This document shows positions 6,372 through 12,122 of a stretch of DNA of 12,122 nucleotides, in pieces. This DNA is from Baffinella frigidus. Its lineage: Eukaryota > Cryptophyceae > Cryptomonadales > Baffinellaceae. A model generated the notes under the pieces. That model made no database searches. It saw nothing but the letters and a program-made list of their open reading frames with translations, and was not told where the DNA came from. Location: NCBI GenBank assembly GCA_026770585.1, contig MU647126.1, forward strand, positions 174,052-186,173, given 5' to 3'. The translations under genes and the position numbers were made by a program. Positions within the stretch are counted from its first letter, which is position 1; every line of letters starts with the position of its first letter.

Positions 6372-6632
6372 GTGTTGTGCATCAAGGGCGAAGGTGTGAA
6401 GAGAGGGCCCACATCTCCGGCTCTAGCGAGCCCCGGCTCTAGCGAGACAAATCACGCGTCCACTCGGTGGACTACGAATCATTCATGGCCCCCAGATCAT
6501 GGGGGTCAAGTGATCAAATATGTACCAGAAAAGGCCTCAAATTCAACTGCCTCTGGGCAAGATGACTTTTACAAAAATAATTGCTGTCCACCAAGTGGTG
6601 GTCGAGCGTGCATAAAAGCCCCTGAACCCTGA
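6372..6632 (+). other. Unrecognised open frame running into telomere-like repeats
   Basis: 86 codons from ATG at 6372, ending just inside the C-rich array. It contains an exact 12-bp repeat, GGCTCTAGCGAG (6419-6430 and 6435-6446), and a GTCCAC/GTGGAC hairpin (6458-6472). Composition is not clearly coding, so I treat it as unassigned sequence rather than a gene. Confidence 0.25.
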
Positions 6633-7330
6633 ACCCCGAACCCTAAACCTTGAACCCTGAACCCTGAACCCTAAACCCTAAACCCTAAACTCTGAAGCCT
6701 AAACTTTAAAACCGGAACTTTAAACCCTAAATCCTAAATCCTAAATCCTAAACCCTAAACCCTAGCCCTAATCCCTGAATCTCAAACCTTACACCCTACA
6801 CCCTACATCCTACACCGTACACTCTACACCCTGCACCCTGCACCCCACACCCCACACCCCACATCCTACATTCTACACCTCACACCCTACACCTTACACC
6901 CTACACCTTACACCCTAACCTACACCCTACACCCAGAACCCTACACCCAGAACCCTACACCCTAAACCCTCATCCCTAAACCCTGAACCCTCAACCCTCA
7001 ACCCTCAACCCTAAACCCTACACCCTGCACCCAACACCCTATATCCTACACCCTACACCCTACACCCCACACCTTGCACCATAAACCCTAAACCCTGCAC
7101 CCCTGAACCCCAAAAACACTGAAACCCAAAAACCCTAAAACCCAAAAACCCTAAAACCAAAAACCCCTAAATCCTAAACCCTAAACCCTAAACCCTAAAC
7201 CCTAAACTCTAGACCCCTAAACTCTAAAACCCTAAACTCTAAACCCTAATCCCTAAAGCCTGAATCCTCAACCCTTAACCCTCAACCCTCAACCCCAAAC
7301 CTCAAACCCTAAACACTTTATCAAAACTTA
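6617..7330 (-). repeat. Large degenerate telomere-like array, G-rich strand on minus
   Basis: About 700 bp of CCCTAAA-type units on the plus strand. Variants are segregated in blocks: CCCTGAA and CCCTAAA at 6617-6775, CCCTACA/CCCCACA/CCCTGCA at 6785-7080, AACCCCAAAAAC-type units at 7105-7165, then near-canonical CCCTAAA at 7170-7320. Orientation is opposite to the arrays at 3190-3880 and 11335-12122. It is internal and degenerate, so it is not a chromosome end. No exon-like GC island interrupts it, unlike the two minus-strand genes. Confidence 0.9.
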
Positions 7331-7660
7331 GAAACCCTAAACACAACAGCTGCTCAATCTGTTACCATATTACATTCGATTCACTGCAATGTCCTGGGTG
7401 TGTCGGAGCACAGACACTGCGTGCGGACCTAGTGAGGTGCGGTAGGCAGAACTTCACATACAAGTGTACACACAGTAGGTAATGCAATGCCTTCAGCTGA
7501 GCTGCCGTGATCTTTGTCCTTATTGGGGATGCAGAGTTAACAAAAGGAAACATTTCGAAACGCGACGTTTCGTTTCGTCATACTAAATGAGTGTGCATGA
7601 CCCGGTGAGACGCAGCTCCTCGTCCTCTCCACATCTAAGCTTTTATCAGCTCAAAAAACA
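7331..7660. other. Intergenic, nothing recognised
   Basis: Balanced composition with no long coding-like frame, tRNA or repeat family member. A short TTTCGAAACGCGACGTTTCG near-palindrome lies at 7554-7573. Confidence 0.4.
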
Positions 7661-7663
7661 AAA

Positions 7664-7798
7664 TGGCCCAAGATCCTTAGATTTTCCCTTGGGCCAAAAA
7701 AGCGAAATGCCGGGGGGGGCCTTAAAAAAGACTTTCAAGGGCTCCTTACGTCTTTTTCGTAAGGAGCCCTTACAATTTTAATCGTAAGGAGCCCTTAC
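7664..7798. repeat. Two hairpins and a third arm copy
   Basis: TGGCCCAAG (7664-7672) pairs with CTTGGGCCA (7688-7696). AAGGGCTCCTTACG (7737-7750) pairs perfectly with CGTAAGGAGCCCTT (7758-7771) around a 7-nt T-rich loop. CGTAAGGAGCCCTTAC is repeated at 7783-7798, so the left arm can pair with either copy. Confidence 0.8.
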
Positions 7799-7800
7799 AT

Positions 7801-7938
7801 CCTTTAGGTCCTTTAGGTTCTTCGAGCTCCCACCATAGGTGGGCACCGGAACTTGTTCGGTAGAAAGGCCATGCTTCTTTTCGGATGACATCAAGCCCCC
7901 GTGTAGGATCCTACAGAGGATCGCGGCAGAACCGGCTA
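7801..7938 (+). repeat. About 140-bp dispersed repeat, copy 1
   Basis: Starts CCTTTAGGTCCTTTAGGTTC and ends TCGCGGCAGAACCGGCTA. It matches 8449-8599 along its length, with scattered substitutions. The TTTAGGT start resembles telomere-like sequence. No coding frame is shared by both copies. Confidence 0.85.
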
Positions 7939-8397
7939 CAAGTTCAAGTCTTTTTGCTTTGCCAAAAAAATCAAAAATTGTTTTCGTCGTTTTTTTTCGT
8001 CCCAATCGACGCTGCACGGCGCTCCCCCACTCACCGCACCTCAATTGAACCTCCCCTCCCCCCCTCCCCGCCTGGAGACCTCAACTTCGAGGAGAAAAAA
8101 ATCAGGCTTGAGACGTCGTTTTGTACAGGTTATTTGGATCAGGCGGCTCAAAAATACGGCTCTAGGGTCCTACGTTAGGGCTAGGCTCTGGAGCAAAGGA
8201 CCGCCCTGGGGACGGTGCGTGTCGTTATTCGCGAGTAACCCCCGTAAGGTACTGTATACAAGGTAAGACACTGTACCAATTATGTACCAGTGAGGTACAA
8301 TTGTACCCCTTGGGGAAGCGACAAGTGTATTTGCTTCTGGCTTTGGTTGAAAAGCAAAGACAGTGAGAAAGGGTTTCACCCGCGGGTTCAAAAGCCA
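7939..8397. other. Intergenic between repeat copies
   Basis: T-rich and C-rich simple stretches (7948-8070), a GGATCAGGCGGCTC block related to the 4907 inverted repeat (8137-8150), a CTAGGGTCCTACGTTAGGG fragment (8162-8180), a TTATTCGCGAGTA end motif (8225-8237) and several TGTACC copies (8270-8310). No gene is seen. Confidence 0.45.
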
Positions 8398-8432
8398 TCA
8401 ACCCTGAACCCTAAACCCTGAACCTTGAATCC
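8398..8432 (-). repeat. Short telomere-like island
   Basis: About five degenerate CCCTGAA/CCCTAAA units on the plus strand, directly before the second copy of the 140-bp repeat. Confidence 0.7.
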
Positions 8433-8448
8433 TTCTGGACCTTGTGGA

Positions 8449-8599
8449 CCTTTAGGTCCTTTAGGTTCTTCGAGCTCCCAAGATAGGCGGACACCGGAAC
8501 TTGTTCTGTAGAAAGACCATGCTTCCTTTTGGAAAGACCATGCTTCCTTTTGGATCAAATCAAGCCCCCCTGTACAGAGGATCGCGGCAGAACCGGCTA
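8449..8599 (+). repeat. About 150-bp dispersed repeat, copy 2, with internal duplication
   Basis: Same start and end as copy 1. It is longer mainly because AAAGACCATGCTTCCTTTTGG is duplicated in exact tandem (8512-8532 and 8533-8553), and it lacks a few bases elsewhere, notably near CCTGTACAGAGG. Confidence 0.85.
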
Positions 8600-8890
8600 A
8601 AGGGTATCCTCATCGGGCATGTGACAGCGTCCCACGACAGATTCTGAACACACACACACTCAGGATAGAGCAAGTCGGCTGAAGGCCTATATGGTATTCC
8701 ATCGTTAAGCTCAGCTCATAGGAGCTCCAACCACGGATACCTCAGATGGCAAACCAAACAAATGTAGAGGTTTCCCCGAATGTACGAAAGTTAGCAAAGT
8801 GACTGAGGAATTGCGCCAAGGTGGGGCAGCTTCAAGAGCCTGATTCCGGCCCTGAAATCAGCGTTTAGCTGATAAAAACAACAACCCCCC
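8600..8890. other. Intergenic, nothing recognised
   Basis: No coding-like frame and no dispersed repeat seen. A short CA run lies at 8649-8660. Confidence 0.4.
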
Positions 8891-8896
8891 AGTACA

Positions 8897-8969
8897 TGCA
8901 GGCCTATGCTTAGGACCCTATGGTGGTCCTAGGGCGAGGTGGTTTCTTGTGAGCGAGGTACCCCTGTAA
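8897..8969 (+). repeat. Foldback-family fragment with GAGCGAGGTACCCCTGTA end
   Basis: GGACCCTATGGTGGTCCTAGG followed by TTTCTTGTGAGCGAGGTACCCCTGTA. It is closely similar to the right half of the 6167-6280 element. A matching inverted left end was not found, so this is probably a half copy. Confidence 0.55.
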
Positions 8970-9117
8970 GGCACGCGTCTTTGCGTGCACAGGCGGTAGG
9001 TCACGTGCCCTAGCCAAGTGGCACGGGGTTCCTCGGGGGAGGGGCTGTTGTATTACATGTGTAAAGAGGATACACAAAATGACAATTCTCTGCCCCGGAA
9101 GATGTTTCCTCATCGTG

Positions 9118-9222
9118 TACCCCTTGAGTGGCGAGGGGGTCAACATTGACACCCAACAGGTCCCAAGCAGGTCCTAGGGCCCTGAGGTAGAGCGTACGCG
9201 TCTACTCGCCACTTAAGGGATA
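9118..9222. mobile_element. 105-bp foldback element
   Basis: TACCCCTTGAGTGGCGAG (9118-9135) and CTCGCCACTTAAGGGATA (9205-9222) are inverted termini matching at 16 of 18. Inside lie GGGTCAACATTGAC and GGTCCTAGGGCCCTGAGGTAG. Its length, ends and core match the nested element at 9869-9972 in opposite orientation, which defines a family. Confidence 0.7.
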
Positions 9223-9373
9223 CTCCCATGGAGCGGAAACGTATAAGATGAAAGTGGTTCCTCACTGTTCGACTTCACGAGGTCCCGTGCTCCCTCGTCG
9301 TGCCTTCACACTGCCCGGCCTTTGCATTCTACCAAGGGTTCACCGCGCCTGAGTCTTCACCTCCCTGTCCGTT

Positions 9374-9470
9374 CAGTGACCATGGGGTGAAAATTGACCC
9401 CCAAGGGGCCCTAGGCAGGTCACAGGGCCCTACGGTAGGGCGTATCAGCCTGCTGGACACGTAAGGGGCA
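9374..9470 (+). repeat. Diverged relative of the 105-bp foldback
   Basis: GGGGTGAAAATTGACCCCC, then GGCCCTAGGCAGGTC, then GGGCCCTACGGTAGGGCGTA and finally CACGTAAGGGG. The order of motifs is as in 9118-9222, but the left terminus is poorly conserved. Confidence 0.5.
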
Positions 9471-9482
9471 GCCTAAATATAC

Positions 9483-9530
9483 GGTGGTCTTAAGGGGGGG
9501 CGCGGCTCTTTATGAGCGAGGTATCTCTGT
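9483..9530 (+). repeat. Copy of G-run plus GAGCGAGGTA end motif
   Basis: GGTGGTCTTAAGGGGGGGCG followed by CTTTATGAGCGAGGTATCTCTGT. Diverged member of the end-motif family. Confidence 0.5.
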
Positions 9531-9868
9531 GCTGTCACGTTGGGTGGCACCGCGCCGCTACAGGGGTATCTGGGCTAGAAGAACCCGGGTTCTCCGACAT
9601 CGGTCGGCGTCTATTTTCTTAAATTCGTACCAGAGTGTTGAATATACGCAAGATGTAGTCAGCCCTGTGGTACAGGGCTCACTCGAAATTAAGGTCACAC
9701 CATTTTGAGACAGTCAGTGCGCGGACGTTAAATTTAACTTTCACATGAAACGGGTGTGGCGCGGACGTTAAATAAGTAACGTCCACATAAAACGGGTGTG
9801 GTGTGGATATTAAATGTGGACCTTAAAATGATTACTGATTACTGAATTTATTAAAGAGGTTTCGCCGT

Positions 9869-9972
9869 TATCCCTTAAGCGACCAGTAGGCGCATACGCC
9901 CTACAGTAGGGCCCTAGGACCTACCTAGGGCTTCCACGGGCGATTATTCGCCCGTTTGTCACTTAAGGGATA
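9869..9972. mobile_element. 104-bp foldback nested in the large element
   Basis: TATCCCTTAAGCGAC (9869-9883) and GTCACTTAAGGGATA (9958-9972) are inverted ends with one mismatch. Reverse complemented, the interior (GGTCCTAGGGCCCTACTGTA, GCGTATGCG) aligns with 9118-9222. It begins exactly where the left long arm's 41-bp perfect segment ends, so it probably inserted at the inner edge of the arm. Confidence 0.7.
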
Positions 9973-10251
9973 AAAAGGAAACCGCCGCCCAAAACACCAC
10001 ATCAGGTGAGGAACGAAGTGAAGCTGAGGGAACCGGCGCTGGTTGAGTAGATAAGGATCTTTAAGCCATACATGCAAACATGCAGACGACTCAAAGGGCC
10101 CACAAGACCCGTTGACATGCCTCACCATCGGGCCTCTCCAGAAAATCAAACCTGCGAAGAGGTGGAGGCATAAGTCTTGGAAGGTCAAATGTGGTATAAC
10201 CATCGCGGAATAGCCACGGGGTAAATTCAACCACATGTCGCCGGATGGAGG

Positions 10252-10318
10252 AGTCGGCTCCCTGAAGGAGCCGACTTGAGCTGGATTGGCTAACCGATCT
10301 GATGATCGGCTGGCCAAT
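10252..10318. repeat. Two adjacent hairpins in the core of the large element
   Basis: AGTCGGCTCC (10252-10261) pairs with GGAGCCGACT (10267-10276). Then ATTGGC..CCGATC (10285-10299) pairs with GATCGG..GCCAAT (10304-10318) around a TGAT loop with a 3x3 internal loop. Both could form in RNA from either strand. Confidence 0.7.
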
Positions 10319-10346
10319 GACACTCCTCCCTTTTTTGGAACCCAGG

Positions 10347-10480
10347 GGAATGATAGGTCTATATTGATGAGACCAGGCTGATAAGTCTGTCAAAATTCGT
10401 GGACCTACCAGACCCCGGAATGATAGGTCTTTAGCGATGAGACCGGGCTGTTAAGTCTGTCAAAATTCGTGGACCTACCA
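10347..10480. repeat. 70-bp tandem duplication with internal stem
   Basis: GGAATGATAGGTCT starts at 10347 and 10417. Both copies end AATTCGTGGACCTACCA. TAGGTC near the start of each copy is complementary to GACCTA near its end. Most differences between the copies fall in or near the inner segment (ATATTGATGAGACCAGG versus TTAGCGATGAGACCGGG). Confidence 0.8.
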
Positions 10481-11010
10481 AACCTCTCCTTCGTCGCCGT
10501 CGTTACTTCATCCGCGCCAATCTTCGGGGAGCATCCCTCGGAGACAGGCTGAGCGGGGTATAACATGGACCGATCATAGTCTGGTAATGGAACGGGTTAG
10601 GCAACAACGGCGAAACCTCTTTAATAAATTCAGTAATCAGTAATCAGTAATCTAGGTCCGCACCACACCCGTTTTCTGTGGATGTTTTCGCTGTATTACA
10701 TGTAACGTCCACAGAAAACGGGTGTGGTGCGGACGTTAAATATTACGTCCGCAGAAAACAAGTCAGTGTGCGCACGTTAAACATTTAACGTCCGCATCGA
10801 AGTGTCCAGTGTGTGACCTCAATTTCGAGTAATCCCTGTACTAAATTAAGAAAACGAGGGGCCTAAATCCGGTCTATGTTCAGAAGTTCTGGTTTTGTAT
10901 AGCCCAGATACCCCAGATACCCCTGTAATGCTTTCCGGAGCAGCAAACGTCGAAAGTGGGAAACCAGATGGGGGACGTGATGGAGCCATGCCAAAACGAA
11001 TTTTTACTCT

Positions 11011-11110
11011 TTATCCGAAGCGAACTTTCCACACGGCAGTCTGTGTACTTGACGGCGAAGTTCGCCGTGCGTCGAGACCATCAGGCTCGGTTGGGAGCGA
11101 GGCGAGGCCG
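11011..11110. other. Unassigned sequence between large element and palindrome
   Basis: Several short frames on both strands (10895-11217) stay open, but none has a convincing start, motif or composition. A minus-strand frame can be read from 11314 down to 11011 as an alternative last exon of the downstream split gene. Confidence 0.3.
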
Positions 11111-11165
11111 AGTTGACAGCCCTCCGGAAGTTGACAACTTGTCAACTTCCGGAGGGCTGCCAACT
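11111..11165. repeat. 55-bp near-perfect palindrome
   Basis: The central 43 bp (11117-11159) is a perfect palindrome around a single C, with arms CAGCCCTCCGGAAGTTGACA and one further base. It is extended by AGTTG/CAACT after one mismatched pair. There is essentially no loop, so it would form a cruciform or a long hairpin in RNA. Confidence 0.9.
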
Positions 11166-11184
11166 TGAGAGGCGCGGCGTCAAG

Positions 11185-11279
11185 AAGTGGCGCGGGGAGA
11201 GGCGTGAGACGTGCCACTGGGGGAGGCGTGAGACGTGCGACCGCGGGAGGCGGCGTCAGATGTGCGACTGCGGAAGGAG
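11185..11279. repeat. Degenerate GGCGTGAGACGTGC tandem repeat
   Basis: Variants of GGCGTGAGACGTGCSACYG occur about three to four times in succession with a period near 24-27 bp (11200, 11225, 11252). In the minus-strand alternative frame they encode a V-A-R-L-T-P-P-P type repeat. Confidence 0.6.
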
Positions 11280-11976
11280 CCGGTGGAACAACAGCGCTGC
11301 CGCGATCCGCGAGCCTGCGTTACGCTTTACGCTTTAGGCTTCAGGCTTTAGGGTTCAGGGTTCAGGGTTTAGGGTTTAGGGTGTGGGGTTTAGGGTTTAG
11401 GGTTTAGGGTGTAGGGTGTAGGGTTTAGGGTTTAGGGTGTAGGGTTTAGGGTGTAGGGTTTAGAGTGTAGGGTTTAGGGTTTAGGGTGTAGGGCTTACGC
11501 ATGTCCGCCTCGTCGATGTCGTGCCCTCCCATCCCTGGTTGAGGGTTTGGGGGTGAGGGTTGAGGGTTTGGGGTTTGGGGTTTGGGGTTTGGGGTTTAGG
11601 GTTTAGGGATAAGGTTTTATGGTTTGGGGCCGCACCCGGACACCGAACGGTCTACGTTTTCAGCACGATTTTCGTGAAACATTGCGTTTCTTACACAAAG
11701 AAACAAAATTTGAGGTGATTATCCGAAATTGTCAGAAAAGATCGAAATATCACCTATTTATCTCGAAAAAGGGGCCCGTGTAGATGTGAAACGTTGCGAA
11801 AGTGTGTGTCTGATAACACCTGACTTGGGCCTTGAATTCTGTAGACCTTTTCGCCTATGGGTGCGGTTTGGGGTTCAGGGTTTAGGGTGTAGGGTTCAGG
11901 GTTTACCGCACGCCTCCACCTTCCCCCAGCGGTCGATCTGGTACTGCTCCACCGCCCGCGCGGCTGCGAGCGCCCC
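11256..11976 (-). CDS. 3' part of a second split gene with telomere-like introns
   Basis: Three exons join in one frame: 11907-11976, 11499-11534 and 11256-11314. Each is GC-rich, with almost every third codon position G or C. The first is open after CTGTAG and encodes ALAAARAVEQYQIDRWGKVE and on to A-C, leaving one base. The second (36 nt) reads M-G-G-H-D-I-D-E-A-D-M. The third reads SRIAAALLFHRLLPQSHI and stops with TGA at 11256-11258. Donors are GCG/GTAAAC and ATGC/GTAAGC; acceptors are CAACCAG and AACGCAG. The family is not recognised and the 5' part lies beyond the window or within the array after 12000. A second set of frames across the same exons is also open, giving a Gly/Arg/Pro-rich product that could extend to 11011; I judge it less protein-like. 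A segment at 11754-11854 after an ATAG acceptor is also open and could be an extra exon. Confidence 0.45.
11315..11498 (-). repeat. Telomere-like array acting as putative intron (184 bp)
   Basis: In sense it begins GTAAGCCCTACACCCTAAAC, continues as CCCTAAA/CCCTACA units and ends AAGCGTAACGCAG. The donor GTAAGC arises as a variant of the repeat itself. The GTAAC shortly before CAG could serve as a branch point. Confidence 0.55.
11535..11906 (-). repeat. Composite intron: telomere-like arrays around a unique segment
   Basis: In sense it starts GTAAACCCTGAACCC (11906 down), passes through a unique AT-richer segment (about 11640-11855), then CCCCAAA/CCCTAAA units, and ends CCCTCAACCAG. The unique middle may hold an optional exon (11754-11854). 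Confidence 0.5.
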
Positions 11977-12122
11977 CTACAGTTTCGCGCTCACCGTTGA
12001 GGCAATCAAGCTTCAGGGTTTAGGGGTTTAAAAGGTTCAGGGTTTCGGGGTGAGGGTTTATGGGTTGGGGTTTAGGGTTGAGGGTTTGGGGTTTAGGGTT
12101 TGGGGTTTGGGGTTTGGGGTTT
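11977..12122 (-). repeat. Telomere-like array at window end
   Basis: From about 12013 to the end, TTTAGGG, TTTGGGG and TTGAGGG units lie on the plus strand. A non-repeat stretch (11977-12012) contains AACG/GTGAGC, a good donor match on minus, so another exon may end near 11993. The array continues beyond the window. Confidence 0.7.

Larger units (their letters stand above)
9670..10841. mobile_element. 1172-bp element with long terminal inverted repeats
   Basis: The outer ends 9670-9700 and 10811-10841 are inverted copies matching at 28 of 31. The innermost part is perfect over 41 bp (9829-9869 against 10606-10646) and contains ATTACTGATTACTGA. Between them both arms carry repeated (A)AAACGGGTGTGGTGCGGACG and GACGTTAAAT blocks in opposite orientation. 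Arms of about 200 and 236 bp with a sub-repeated structure resemble non-autonomous Mutator-like or foldback transposons. I could not identify a clean target duplication, and no transposase is present. Two overlapping minus-strand frames (9925-10393) cross the core and are not recognised. Confidence 0.75.

Noticed and set aside
6456-6606. Row of three hairpins as a structured RNA
   Set aside because: Stems are only 5-6 bp and unequally spaced; such pairs are expected by chance.
7801-8599. LTR retrotransposon bounded by the 140-bp repeats
   Set aside because: No TG..CA ends, primer-binding site, polypurine tract or coding sequence between the copies.
9925-10393. Two overlapping minus-strand frames in the core of the long-TIR element as a transposase
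   Set aside because: No catalytic motif is recognisable, the frames cross the nested foldback and the 70-bp duplication, and neither is long enough for a known transposase.
10347-10480. Hammerhead-type ribozyme in the 70-bp repeats
   Set aside because: GATGAG and CTGATAAG words are present, but the conserved CUGAUGA...GAAA core is not in the required arrangement on either strand.
2431-11865. Relationship between the unique segments at 2431-2665 and 11640-11865
   Set aside because: Short shared words (CGAAATTGTC, GCACG..TTTC) give a similar look, but I cannot align them convincingly by eye.
11335-12122. True chromosome end
   Set aside because: Units are degenerate, interrupted by exon-like sequence, and arrays occur in both orientations within the window.
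1-12122. tRNA, rRNA, snRNA or CRISPR arrays
   Set aside because: No cloverleaf with a GTTCRANYC arm, no rRNA core sequence, and tandem repeats here lack unique spacers.

Overview
The window looks like repeat-rich nuclear DNA from a unicellular eukaryote, probably a GC-rich alga or other protist. The basis is long arrays of degenerate plant/alga-type telomere repeat (TTTAGGG and the variants TTTGGGG, TTCAGGG, TGTAGGG), exon-like GC-rich blocks with very high GC at codon third positions, GT..AG boundaries on those blocks, and many small foldback elements. I see no bacterial operon structure, rRNA, tRNA or CRISPR array. The exact lineage cannot be fixed from this sequence.

Layout. 1-1130: GC-rich, gene-free mosaic of palindromic CCTAGG/GTAGG blocks, a hairpin and a 31-bp tandem repeat. 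1134-1555: seven copies of a 43-bp tandem unit whose junctions are palindromic. 1571-1666: a 96-bp foldback. 1932-2374: a 427-bp non-autonomous hAT-like element with 14-bp inverted termini and an 8-bp near-perfect target duplication. 2777-4690: a minus-strand split gene, flanked by a 23-bp inverted repeat and, outside that, a 68-bp direct repeat. 4800-5170: hairpins and repeated GGACCGTGTCC units. 5310-5927: a possible plus-strand, Gln-rich coding exon, divergent from the first gene. 6060-6350: foldback elements. 6617-7330: a large telomere-like array, C-rich on this strand. 7660-8600: hairpins and a duplicated ~140-bp repeat. 8890-9535: more small foldbacks. 9670-10841: a 1172-bp element with 200-236-bp terminal inverted repeats, carrying a nested 104-bp foldback and a structured core. 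11111-11165: a near-perfect 55-bp palindrome. 11256-11976: the 3' part of a second minus-strand split gene. The last kilobase is dominated by telomere-like repeats, G-rich on this strand.

The main result is that in both minus-strand genes the candidate introns consist largely of degenerate telomere-like repeats, always C-rich (CCCTAAA) in the sense direction. Short GC-rich exons sit between the arrays, and the repeats run up to GT donors (GTAAACCC, GTAAGCCC) and CAG acceptors (CCCAG, CCTCAG, ACCAG). In the second gene three exons join in one consistent reading frame across two such introns. I infer that telomere-like arrays act here as introns or as a source of introns. None of the encoded proteins is recognised, and all gene models are unconfirmed predictions.
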